Of a DNA stretch of 64,000 nt, positions 47,637 through 64,000 are shown one piece after another. Origin of the DNA: Whitmania pigra (lineage: Eukaryota; Annelida; Clitellata; Hirudinida; Haemopidae). Position 1 is the stretch's first letter. The number at the start of each line of letters is the position of its first letter. The position numbers and the translations under genes are program-made. The notes under the pieces are model-generated. The model was given only the letters and a program-made list of their open reading frames with translations. It was not told where the DNA came from and searched no databases. The stretch lies in NCBI GenBank assembly GCA_021613335.1, contig JAJTWR010000299.1, positions 362,501-426,500 of the forward strand. Direction: 5' to 3'.

Positions 47637-49445
47637 TTAGAGATGTTTTCTACAATTTCCGATGCGTAATCAGATTCTTGAATCAAGTTATTCAAACTTG
47701 AACTGAATGCAAAGCCACAATCACCAAGTAAAACAACTAATTTCTAGCCAAACACCAGATTTTAGCAATATCACCTTTTAGCAGATTTTAGATTTTAGCA
47801 GGACACCTGCAGTTAAGCTAGCTATGTTTAGATTACTTTTATGCGGTTGCGATGCATTGAAATGCACTTTGATATTTCATAATTCGAATGATCTTCACCT
47901 TTCATTCGTCTACGACCGCAGATGGCGACATCTAACAGATGTTCGATGAGTAACCATCTAATTCACGGCGCCCTCTGAGCCTGTTACGTAAACAAAAGCT
48001 TCGTGAAAATTTTGGAGATCTCAAAAATAGGAATTAATTTTCCGAATTATGTGTTGGATTTCGGATTTAATGCGCCCCACACGTCTGCTACGTCCCGCTG
48101 TTTTCCCATTCAAAACAAACCCGGCACAAGTCAAACACAGACACCGAAACTGCGATATCAAATATATTTCAAATCAAATCGACGAATACAAAATGATTTT
48201 GCAGAGAAAACAAACCAAAACAATCGAAAATAATCTGCTCAAATGTGGAAACACATAAGCGCAAGGAATGAAGGAAGGGATGAATGGTTAAGGGATTAGG
48301 TAAAAAGTTATCATAAAACGCCATGTACAAAGCTGGAAGGTGGGGAAACGAAGATATAAATGCAGGAAGCAAACAACAACAACAACATTAACAACAACAA
48401 CAACATTGAATGACGACCATCGAAAAAAATCAATGTGATCGGTTGCAGGTGACGAGTGCAGACAAATTTTCAAGATCTAAATCAAGAAAACTTCAGTAAT
48501 TCAATACAACTTGAGATAAAACGAAGTGGTTTTTTTTTGTTTTTTGTTTTTTTTTTCAATTTATTTTTTGTTTACAGAGCTTACAAGAAGATTTACAGGA
48601 GACTTAAATTAAAATCGGGATTACGAGAACCGCACTCAACGTCGCTGAAATGACATCGATACGGTTGCTAAGAACTCGCAACCAATAAGAAGACACGTGA
48701 TGAAGACAAAGAATTAAGTAATGTGAAAGATGGCCGATGTTTTTATTTCTCTTCGCATCTTTGTTTAGTTGATTTTCTCGTATCATTCCCTAGGATGTTG
48801 GCAACAGGCTCTGAAACTTTGAAAAACAAGCACACAAGAGAGTGTGGCGAGCGTCGATCAGACGAGAATCAATAGAAAGAATGGTTATGCACGCAATAAA
48901 ACTTATTGCCTCGACTTGTTATTGCTAAATGTCGGATGTCAATCGAGAAATGACCGTGGGAATAAAGTTTAAGAAAATAGAAGATTATTTACAAACAAGT
49001 TACTCTAAAGAAACCGTTATTGCTTCTCGATACACAATAAAACATCTCGGAATGACTCAAAATGCGCCGGAAAAATAAAAAAAAAATTGTTTAAAATAAA
49101 TCTCACGAGAAAATAATTTACAAACAAAAAAGAAACAACATCGACAAATGGAAAGTAGGGGTGAGTCGAGCGCGCAAAGTTTGAAGAATCTCTATGACCA
49201 CGATCATCACAACCACCACCATCATCATCATCTTCGGATTCGACAATCACGGAATAACGGATAGTGCAAAACGAGTAGTTTATCTGGATATCTTTTCCAA
49301 GGTCCATGAAATTTCCTCTGCTCCACAAACGAAAGACTTTGATGGATGCTTGCCAAGAATCACTTTATCAATTTCATCGTGTGTTTAACGTCTGCCGTGA
49401 TTAAGACTCTTAGCATTTCCCAGTTCACATTCCATTCCTTTCCAC

Positions 49446-49595
49446 CCATGCTTTCATTTCCACCCAAACAATTCCACCCAATCATTTCCACCCAATCATT
49501 TCCACTCAAACATTTCCACCCAAACAATTCCACCCAATCATTTCCACCCAATCATTTCTATCCAATCATTTCCACTCAAACATTTCCACTCAATC
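49446..49595. repeat. 15-bp minisatellite with CCAAT cores
   Basis: About ten units of the type CACCCAATCATTTCC, alternating with CACTCAAACATTTCC and CACCCAAACAATTCC. Five units contain CCAATCA, the NF-Y (CCAAT-box) core. The period of 15 keeps a plus-strand frame open across it. Confidence 0.9.
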
Positions 49596-50204
49596 GAGGT
49601 CGCTCAGGTCATCCGGCTCCTTTTTTCAGGCTCTTCTCCCGCCACTTGGCAACCTGTTTAATTGGGTCTCCCTTTAATGACGTCATCGCCTCGACGCGAG
49701 TGACGTCAGCCTCGACTTTTCATTATCATGGGAATATAAAACAATCAACGAGGAATACGAATGAAGGAACGAATGAAAAACGAAAGAAGGTCCGGAAGGG
49801 TTTTCAATGGAATCCGTTTTGGAATGCAGTTGGCATCATGGCACCCTGGAAATGTTGCAAGTCCTCATTAACTTTACTTAATTAATTACGATAATTGCAT
49901 TGTTATTATTGTTATTGTTATTATTATTATTATTTTAAGTGAATTATTATTCTACTTGTTAATTACATTCGTAAGAAATACAATAATTATTTAGTGTTTA
50001 TTCTCATCCAAATAAATTGATGTTTAGAGTAACTAATTTATAATGTCGTATAAAAGGTTAATTTTTGTTACATCGACATGATTAAAATTATTTTCAAATA
50101 TAATAATAATAATAATATTTGTGACATTTATTAATTGAGATTATCTATGTAATAGCTAAAATTAATGTAATTATCACCATCGTCATCACCATTAACAACA
50201 TCAG

Positions 50205-50326
50205 CATCAACACTACCACCATAATGGGGATTATTATAATCTAATAATCATCATAATTAATTATGATCAACACTACCACCATAATGGGGATTATTATAAT
50301 CTAATAATCATCATAATTAATTATCA
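50205..50326. repeat. 60-bp tandem duplication
   Basis: Two almost identical 60-base copies beginning ATCAACACTACCACCATAAT. Each contains the self-complementary run TAATTAATTATGAT. CAT/CACCATC repeats flank both sides. It lies just downstream of the Musashi-gene stop, so it may be in the 3' UTR. Confidence 0.9.
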
Positions 50327-50386
50327 TCATAGTAACCTTCACCATCATCATAACCATCACCACCACCATTACCATGGTAATCGTCG

Positions 50387-56108
<5,722 letters not shown>

Positions 56109-56164
56109 CTGGATAAAAGTGGAAGGCGGTCATCTTTCGCGAACATCCCTCCCATATCGCACCG

Positions 56165-56213
56165 TGGTGGTGATGATGATGATGTTGTTAGTGACGATGA
56201 CGATGACGATGAC

Positions 56214-56244
<31 letters not shown>

Positions 56245-56245
56245 C
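56165..56245. repeat. GATGAC microsatellite
   Basis: GATGACGATGACGAT units pass into pure GAT, about 80 bases, 60 bases upstream (in gene sense) of the Musashi RRM2 exon. Confidence 0.9.
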
Positions 56246-56325
56246 TAGTGATAGTCATGGTGACGAGATGCTGGTGAGACGGTGACGATGACGTTGTTAA
56301 TTAATGATTATGATGGCCACTGAAG

Positions 56326-56329
56326 ACGG

Positions 56330-56419
<90 letters not shown>
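56326..56419. repeat. AAT microsatellite
   Basis: About 31 uninterrupted AAT units. Confidence 0.95.
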
Positions 56420-57059
56420 GAAATGAGTGGTACGAATCGTGGCTCTCTGGAGTGAGAAAAAGTCAACAGTCTGCATCTTGGAAATGCGTTCAATACCGAG
56501 GCATGAAATATGCCATTGTTGGCGAGGTGAAGGATTTATTAACTTGCAATATTCTTTCAGAATGCTCAGCTCCGCTGCCTGATTAGCAGACCATCTGACG
56601 CCATCGTAAATCGCTTCTATGTCCCTTCCCAGCTCAAGACTTTTTCCACCTTTCCGATCGTAACAAATCCGAAATATTAATTTCGCCTTCTCAGAAGAAG
56701 ACGAGATTGCGGAGAATTATGAAATATCCGTTCCAGTCAATTCGATTGTGTTTGCTTACATCGCCGTCGTCTCTGAAGCGAAGGCATTTTAAACATTGCA
56801 GCAAAATTTAAAAAAAAAATTGTATTAAATCTTGTTTAATATTGTGTTAATACCACGAATTTTCTTCTTGTACGTGTGCTAAGATTCATTCAGTAAAGCA
56901 GATAAAAGCGAGTGATGGGGGCTTAATTAAGAGGGCATCAGATTGCATTACAACACCGTACAGTGAGAAACTAAAAGAGACGAAACAATATAAACAAACA
57001 TAACTAAAACATAACTAAACACAACAGTAAAGAGAAAAACAACAACAAAGAGGCTGACA

Positions 57060-57170
57060 AACACACCGCCATATATTTACTTTATATTTTGTATTTATAT
57101 TTAGCTTTATATTTATATTTACTTTATATTTTGTATTTATATTTAGCTTTATATTTATATTTGCTTTAGT
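57060..57170. repeat. AT-rich minisatellite, about 48 bp
   Basis: TATATTTACTTTATATTTTG and ATTTATATTTAGCTTTATAT alternate twice, then a third partial copy with TTGCTTTAG. Confidence 0.8.
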
Positions 57171-57329
57171 TGTACCAAGTTTCATCGATGGTCGATCAGG
57201 ATGCGTTCCAAGGGGGCAACAAAGCTTCCCATTTCGTTGAAAAAGCGATGCACTACTAATTGCCACAACTGCTCCTCCAACGCTCTGGAATTTGAGGCAA
57301 AGAATGTGCCCTCATCTAAATCTCCTTTT

Positions 57330-57425
57330 CATCATTACCGTCATCGTCGTCATCGTCATCATCGTCATCATCGTCATCATCATCATCATCATCATCCTCG
57401 CCATCGTTATCATCATCGTCGCAAT
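57330..57425. repeat. CATCGT microsatellite
   Basis: Imperfect CATCGT/CATCAT array. A similar CATCACCGTC array is at 57792-57862. Confidence 0.85.
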
Positions 57426-58263
57426 TGTTATCTTCCTCCTCAAACTCAACATTACCCCATTATAGTTGCTGATGCAGACAGTCGGCATTAGGAATGTTAC
57501 ATTGGCCCTTAGCATTGATGGAGGCTAATTAATCGAAGGGTTCTTAAAGTACCAGAAAGTTTTAAGGATGCGGTCATCATTTCGTGGTGGAGGTTGCAAA
57601 TCAACCGAGAACGAGGGATAAATGAACTGTCTGTGTTTTATGCTGAGTGATGTAGATGTCGCTCTGGCAGAGAATACAGGTAGGATATTAGCATCGCAGT
57701 TAGCAGATTATACTTCCGCATTAGCCTAAAGAATGCACCAATGATGCAGTTATCAAGCCTACTAGACTACGTCATCTGCGGCCTCGTCGTAATCATCATC
57801 ATCATCACCATCACCGTCACTGCCATCGTCACCGTCATCGTCATCATCATCACCATCATCCAACCGACATTTTCACCATCATCGTCGTCGGTGGAAAATT
57901 AACGAGAACGGAATGCGAATTAAAGGAGACAAGAGACTGGATAGATTAGAAAGAAGGATGGAACTATTTTAATGGCCTCAATGCGTGCCAACATGAGAGC
58001 AATTTCCTGACACCGCTTTGGAGCAGAAAATATCAAGCAGTCATGTTCGAGTCATTACAGGGTCTGCCCGCTCGGTTCCCGCCAAATTGCTAGCTCCCCG
58101 CAGATCGCAAACATCGAATTAAACAGAGGGACTGTCTCGAAAAGGCCAAGAACAGACTTGATTCTGTGAGTAATTTTGATTCTGTGAGTAATTTTCTCGG
58201 CGGTCGGGCCCTTTTTCAAGTTCCTATCCGCTGCTGATTACAAGACATGCTGAGCTTATGATG

Positions 58264-58295
58264 GTGTGTTGATGCTGTTGCTGTTGTTGTTGTTG

Positions 58296-58335
<40 letters not shown>
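58264..58335. repeat. TTG microsatellite
   Basis: About 20 GTT units, broken once by GTTGTGTTG; the only long GTT array in the window. Confidence 0.9.
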
Positions 58336-59065
58336 ATGATGAGGATAAGAAGTAGCAAGGCGAATGTTCCGGTTGTTGTAGCTTTTGTGCTCGTAACAGC
58401 CGATGTCTGGAACGGACGTCTATCACGAAGCCTTTGAAAATTTTATGAAATGGAATTTGCATTGCCACTTTCAGCGCGGACATCAGGCGAACAAACATTT
58501 TTACGTTTAAAGGGAGATGCGGGACCCTAAATTGCCACAGAAATCTCCACAGTTCTAAAGTTCGACCATACACACAGAGGAGCGAAACGTGCATTTCTCA
58601 AACCGGACGGAATTACGTGGTACAGGGAGATGCCCAAATTATCGAGCGATTCGATTGCAAACAGATTGTCGTGACCGGAGACGCAGGCGCCAAACTAAGT
58701 CCCAAGTGGATCCAACGAGCACGAAATGTCAACATCTTTCAGGGGAGGGTGGGGCACATCTGGCAGCCCGACTCTGTTCGAGTTGTCAGGTGGTTTTTCC
58801 ACTTCTAGCCATGGAAAGATTAATTAAATCATTCCAAGTGATATGCCAAAAGCCATAACTGAGAGCCCGGTTAATGCTGTTTTATGATCACCTTCTTGAA
58901 AATTATAATCTTTAATCCGTGCAGAGACTTCTTAAATAAAACTTTCGAGGCCCCCAAAATAAATCAGAATACTTGAGAACATATTGAGAACAGGATAAAA
59001 TAAACATTAAAATAAAACCGGTCGCCTGCAATTACTAACAGGCTCATAATAGTGAGATGACGATG

Positions 59066-59071
59066 ATTATG

Positions 59072-59111
<40 letters not shown>
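59066..59111. repeat. AAT microsatellite
   Basis: About 14 AAT units next to GATGATTATGAT. Confidence 0.9.
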
Positions 59112-59113
<2 letters not shown>

Positions 59114-61535
59114 GATAAATGATAGTGATATCGCTTATTGAAATAGAAATTCGAGAACGGCCTCCGAGGTTCTAGAGTCTCGTTAGCAAGCTGACAGATG
59201 GAAAATGTCATCGATTGACTGAAACTCTTCAATTGGAAAAGAAGAAAAAATAAAAGATTTAAAAAGACTTTTCCAAGAATGCTGTCGCTGGAGGCAGTGT
59301 GAAAGTGGCGCGGTTTGGCAGTAAATTACGAACCAGGGTAAGTTTAATGTCGGGAGCTAGGTGGTGGACTAATTTTACTGCTATTTGTCTCGTTACACTG
59401 GAAGGACTTCGCATGATTTGGCATCTGTCGCGCTTTCTTCCTCGAGGTCCTTAAATTGTCGATTCCAACAGAAAGAAGGCTTCATAATTTCCCAGGGGAC
59501 GGCGGAGGAAGAATTTTTAAAAGGAAGTAATAAGGCCCGATAAAACCTCTACGACGTCATCAGAAAATGCCACCCTCGCTCGGAACGCGTGATCGGTTCT
59601 TGAGAAATTCTCGATTCATGCCGCTCAGACTCTGACATAAATCATTGCCAGATATGCACTTCTTGACGTCCAATAAGATTACTCGCAGCTTTTTCCTCGG
59701 TCGGACAAAACATCAATTGATTGATAATGTCTCTGGTTCTATGGACCCGCTCCACGGATGGATGGGCACGGTTCACCCATCCTCATCGACACAGACTCGA
59801 CGGGGACACAGACTGGAAATCCAGGCTTTCCACATGAAATCAGAGAGCGAAATGTTTGCGCTTCTGCCTCGGACAGACTCTTCGTTAGCTTTGCGTGTCT
59901 GTCAAGAAATTGGCTGCAGGAGCATTTTTGAAAAGAAGAAAAATTTTTCAGCCGAAAGAATTTTCCAAGATTCGACCAATCAATGTTCTGGAAAGGGTCT
60001 CCATTCAGGGAAGACGAGAATCATGACTGGTGGAAAGTATTGCGAGTGCTGCATCAGCTGCTATCAACAGCCTCAAATGCTCCGGAAAATTGAAGCCCAC
60101 ACGCACCCTGTTTGAGAAGGTCTGAGTGAAGAGAATTGATGACAATAATTGAAATGCCATCGTCTTCGTCATCTTCGTCAGCGGGCGTCTATCCATCATC
60201 GGACAATTTTTTCTTCCGAGTCCAGAGGAGGAAATGTTTCTGAAAGTTGTCTTCACTTATCGTGGGTCTGCAGAAACATGAGTTCGTTGTTGCTTGGCTC
60301 ATCACTCTGTTTTGATTGAGCTATATTGAGCCGCCTTGATCGATCGTGGAAACAATCAATTGATCTGAGAGATCAATCAATCACCAACAACTTTCAACCG
60401 TTCTCCAGTTTTCTAGAAATTGTTTTCTCTCTCCAGTTTGCAGACTCCTGTTGAAACGTTACTTCATCATTTTATTAAGGCGCTTGAAAAAACCAGTTTA
60501 ATGTTTTTTTCTTAAAACTAATTAAATTCACTCACCTACCCGCTCGACTACCCGCTCAAGATATCTTTCAAGCTCTACCCTACCCAACCAACCCACCCAC
60601 CCAAACCATCAACCCTTCCATCCACCTATCCAACCTTCCAATACTACTAGAAGTACTGGAATAATTTTTCTAATTAATTGCATAATCATATTTTTTGTAA
60701 ATGTCTTAATTAATTTGTGAAGATTGTGTTAGTTTTTGTTATAACTTTATGTCTTTGGTTTTTGTTTTGTTTTTTGCGTTGACCTGTAAAAAACGTTGAC
60801 ATTCCGTGGGAGTTGCATGTTCAATTGGATGCATATTTAATGAGGACATGACGGATTTACAATTATTTAATGCAAGAATCTCATGCAACTGGAATATTTT
60901 TATTGCAAAGTAATAATTGTTACATAATAATAATACAATATAATATTAATAATAATTATTAATATTTAATATTATTATATAAAAAATATATATATTATTG
61001 TTATTATTATTACAATTAATATAATTAATCATTAATATTAATTATAACAGTAATGATGATGATGATGACGATATTGGCAATAATAATAACAATAATAATA
61101 TGTGGCAAACAAAAATTGAATACAACTCAAAATTTGAATCTAGCCTCTAATATTGACTCAAAAAAAAGTTTTAACACCTAATGCTGAAACTCAAACAATT
61201 GTTTAAAAATTTATTTTAAAACATTAGTTTAATTTAATTATTCCACAACATTGATTTTTAATTAATTCAAGTAACCATTAAGTATTCTTGAAGTTCCAGT
61301 TAAAATTAAGTTCCTAACCGAGAAATTCAGTGTAAAAAGAAAACATGAATACAGCAGCAAGTTCATTAAGCTCTCAAAAACCTGCCTCAACTCAAAGTTC
61401 TTATTGGTTCAATTAGATTATTTTTCTCCTCATTTTTGATCTGGAATGGCAAGGATTCATTTCAATAGGTTATTTTGATTTATTAAATTAATAGCCACAA
61501 TGAGTTTCATCATTGTGATTTTAATAAAGGGTAGG

Positions 61536-61554
61536 TGATGATGATGATGATGAC

Positions 61555-61586
<32 letters not shown>

Positions 61587-61664
61587 TGATGATGATGACG
61601 ACTATGATGACGATGATGATGATGATGACGACGACAATGACGATGATGATGATGATGATGAATC
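61536..61664. repeat. GATGAC microsatellite
   Basis: GAT and GAC units in blocks, about 130 bases. Met/Thr-rich plus-strand and Ile/Val-rich minus-strand frames are by-products. Confidence 0.92.
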
Positions 61665-62389
61665 TAATTGAGGAAGACAAAAGCCCTACTGCTCTGCGGA
61701 CGTGGATTCGCATGAGCGGATTTTCGTTCCAGTGAAACGTTTGTGGAAAATTAAGAACCGATGGAACTGCTTTGGAAGCAGTTGAGAGTTTGAGGAGATC
61801 ATGGAAAACATTCACAGAACCTTGGCGGAGTTGAAATCCTCTTTCCAACGTCATCAGCTCAATTTTTGTTTACTTTCGCAGACTTTTGTATGTTTTTATA
61901 AATTTTTCAAAAGTTTTTCAGAGAATTAATTTCAAAAGAATTCCAGCATTCAAAATGTGCTCCTGATGTTTTCCGCAGAAAACTTGAAGAAAATTTTGAA
62001 AATTGCTCGATCTGCGCCACGATTTGGAGTTTTAAGATGGCGGACTGTCAGATGCATGGATGGAGTGAAAAAGATTTCTTTCTTGTATGAGACTTAGGCC
62101 TCCAGGTTGTCCTGATAATGATCATTCATTGAGTTTATTTAAAAGTTATTGAAAGCTTAATAATGTCATCCAATGTGAAGCTTCCTTAGAATTATTCGAG
62201 TTTATTTTAATCGGTGGTTTCAATAATAACTTATTATAAGTAAACAATAATTCAGAGAAATATCTTATTTAATAACAGAAATATAGAAAACTCAAATTAT
62301 AAATAATTAATATTAAGCAACGAACTTGTTTTAAAAAAGTGATAAATTATATGCTGGTCTTACTAATAAAAAGGGAAGCTGATGTTTTT

Positions 62390-62565
62390 GAAATGCTAGC
62401 AAATATAATAATATTTATTGAAATATTAGAAAATATATTAATAATATTTATTGAAATATTAGAAAATATATTAGTAGTATCTATTGAAGTATTAGCAAAT
62501 ATATTAATAATATATATTTAAATGTTAAAAGATATATTAATAATATTTATTGAAAGCATTTATTG
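62390..62565. repeat. 36-bp AT-rich minisatellite, about 4-5 copies
   Basis: Units of the type TTTATTGAAATATTAGAAAA followed by TATATTAATAATA, period about 36, with growing divergence toward the 3' end (AGTATTAGCAAA variant). It keeps a short plus-strand frame open. Confidence 0.85.
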
Positions 62566-63182
62566 AAATCTTGGTGGTATGAAATTGTTGACCGACAATT
62601 GAAATGATTTTAAGAAAAGCTGACGATATTTAATTATTTTCAAGCAGAAATTATTTAAAAGAAATAAAAGGGATTTATTGAAGAACTTTTCAAATGAAAA
62701 GATTTCAAAAGCAGGTGTTAACGATTCTGATGTTTTCTATTTCTATTTTTTATTTTTTATTTTTATCGAAATAAACTTTTAAATACGAAATAGAATTGTC
62801 CTTCAACTCAGATGCAGGCTGATTGGTTTTTTTAAATATAATTTTAATATTAAGTTGAATTTTAAGTTTTTAATATATTTTAATATAAAATAATAAATAA
62901 AATAATTTTTTGTATTGCGATTTATTCTGCTAGTGCAATTATAATGTGACATTTTAATTTATAAAATATTGTTTGAAATACAAAGTAAAACATCTCACTA
63001 CCATTGGTATTAATAATATATTGAAGACTTGAAAATATGTTATTATATTTTATTATTATTATTATTAATATTATTATTATTATATTTAGAAATAACTTAA
63101 AAGAATTGAGTTAAATAAATTAAGAACTGTGAAGTAAAATATTAATGAATGCCAATATTTGTCCTCTTAAGTTACACAAAAC

Positions 63183-63254
63183 CTGTCGATTCAAGATTTC
63201 CTTGTAGCAACACAATGGAAAGCCTCCCTTCAACTTATTCAAGAATTTCTCACT
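63183..63254 (-). CDS. Faint exon candidate
   Basis: A 24-codon open block on the minus strand lies between a plausible acceptor (TTTATTTTAAAG) and donor (CGACAG|GTTTTG), reading SEKFLNKLKG and FPLCCYKEILNRQ. It is divisible by three and less AT-biased than its flanks. No family recognised and no confirmed partner exon, so it may be chance. Confidence 0.18.
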
Positions 63255-64000
63255 CTTTAAAATAAAATAGAAAAATGTTTTAATTTAATTTAATTTTGGG
63301 TTCGAAATAAATAAATAAATAATGTTTTAATTCAATTGGTTTCGAAATAAATAAATCAATTCACAAAGACAGAAAAAGGAAACTGCTAAAAAGATGGAAA
63401 TTTGAGAAGTTAATTTTAGAATAAAAAAGCGAATGAAGTCTCAAATAATCATTTCCGCTGGATGATCGTCTAAGCAGACGACTTTGACCAATTGAAGGCA
63501 AAAGGCGGGAAATCGAGCGGCGGTCGCATCCATAATAGAACTACATTTGGATGACATACGAGGCTCAACTCGTATCTTCGGCAGCATTCGTCGCAGGGTT
63601 TAATGCCCCTTATCGATTCAAAACAGTTCTGCTTATGACCATTAGCTTCCTCTGTCATTGTCTTCCCATAGCCATATTCGTCTTTATATTATCCATTTTC
63701 TCTCAGTCCATTCCCTATTTTTAGCGAGTGAGTTAAAAGATGAAGAATAATAACACTATTACAATTACTAATATTAATAATAATAATAAAAATAAAAATA
63801 ATTTATAATAATAATAATAATAATAATTTGTAATAATAAAATATCCGATCTGATATTCCGGTGTCATGGGAATTGGGATTTGTTGATCATACAGATCTCT
63901 GAAATTATTTCCAAATCAAGAATTGAAGAAAATTATCTTTTTGAAAGTTGGTTCCATCTATTCACTTTTTCCAGACTCGCTCGACTTTTAGAGTTACTGA

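Larger units (their letters stand above)
47640..50386. other. Intergenic region
   Basis: Upstream of the endophilin-like start and downstream of the Musashi stop. No confident exon. A 60-residue-scale frame at 48003-48233 is unrecognised. The 15-bp minisatellite at 49446-49595 lies inside a 179-codon open frame that the repeat keeps open. A poly-T tract is at 48530-48570. Confidence 0.45.
56109..64000. other. No confident gene; probable Musashi upstream intron
   Basis: I searched for the rest of the Musashi RRMs (FVGGL- and GFGFVTF-type peptides on the minus strand) and did not find them. The interval from 56.5 to 60.3 kb is less AT-rich than the rest but shows no supportable exon; a 156-codon plus-strand frame at 59645-60115 has no recognisable content. 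A faint minus-strand exon candidate lies at 63183-63254. Confidence 0.4.

Noticed and set aside
49346..49885. 179-codon plus-strand frame
   Set aside because: The middle third is the 15-bp minisatellite and the flanks show no domain or splice support.
59645..60115. 156-codon plus-strand open frame
   Set aside because: No family resemblance, no nearby partner exon, and an overlapping minus-strand frame of similar quality; GC-richer non-coding DNA is a simpler explanation.

Overview
The window is nuclear DNA from an invertebrate animal. Genes are broken into many short exons with GT-AG introns, the intergenic DNA is AT-rich and full of ATT, CAT/GAT and CAA microsatellites and short minisatellites, and the recognisable genes are animal ones: Musashi, endophilin B, GRTP1 and DDX18-like. 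I cannot fix the phylum from sequence alone. No rRNA, confident tRNA, CRISPR or prokaryotic element was seen. The exon models below were built by hand from splice sites and reading-frame phase, and all of the multi-exon models keep frame across every junction.

Layout. 1-13.6 kb: no convincing gene; minisatellites, a 400-bp CAT array, dispersed hairpin repeats and two motif clusters (GCGC/E2F-like at 9.8-10.2 kb, CAGGTG E-boxes at 12-13 kb). 13.6-17.1 kb (-): an 8-exon gene for a membrane-anchored, lysine-rich protein, tentatively LYRIC/metadherin-like. 18.9-20.5 kb (+): a 6-exon gene matching only the C-terminal half of DDX18/Has1 helicase, with key catalytic motifs lost. 20.7 kb: a short palindromic MITE-like element. 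21.2-34.1 kb (-): a 34-exon gene for a 2456-residue protein of the NO VEIN/sacsin type (GHKL ATPase fold in the middle, DUF3883 PD-(D/E)XK-like domain at the end). 34.8-37.65 kb (+): a complete 10-exon GRTP1-type TBC Rab-GAP. 39.7-41.0 kb (+): a two-exon gene I do not recognise. 43.5-47.6 kb (-): a 7-exon endophilin-B-type BAR protein that ends without an SH3 domain; a broken Tc1/mariner (DD34E) transposase lies in its last intron. 50.4-56.1 kb (-): the 3' part of a Musashi-type RNA-binding protein gene. 56.1-64 kb: no confident gene, probably upstream intron of the Musashi gene plus satellites.

The genes do not form a functional cluster. Neighbours are arranged divergently (LYRIC-like/DDX18-like; NOV-like/GRTP1-like) or convergently (DDX18-like/NOV-like). 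The most unusual items are the animal NOV-like ATPase-nuclease-fold protein, the catalytically degenerate half-helicase, and the BAR-only endophilin.
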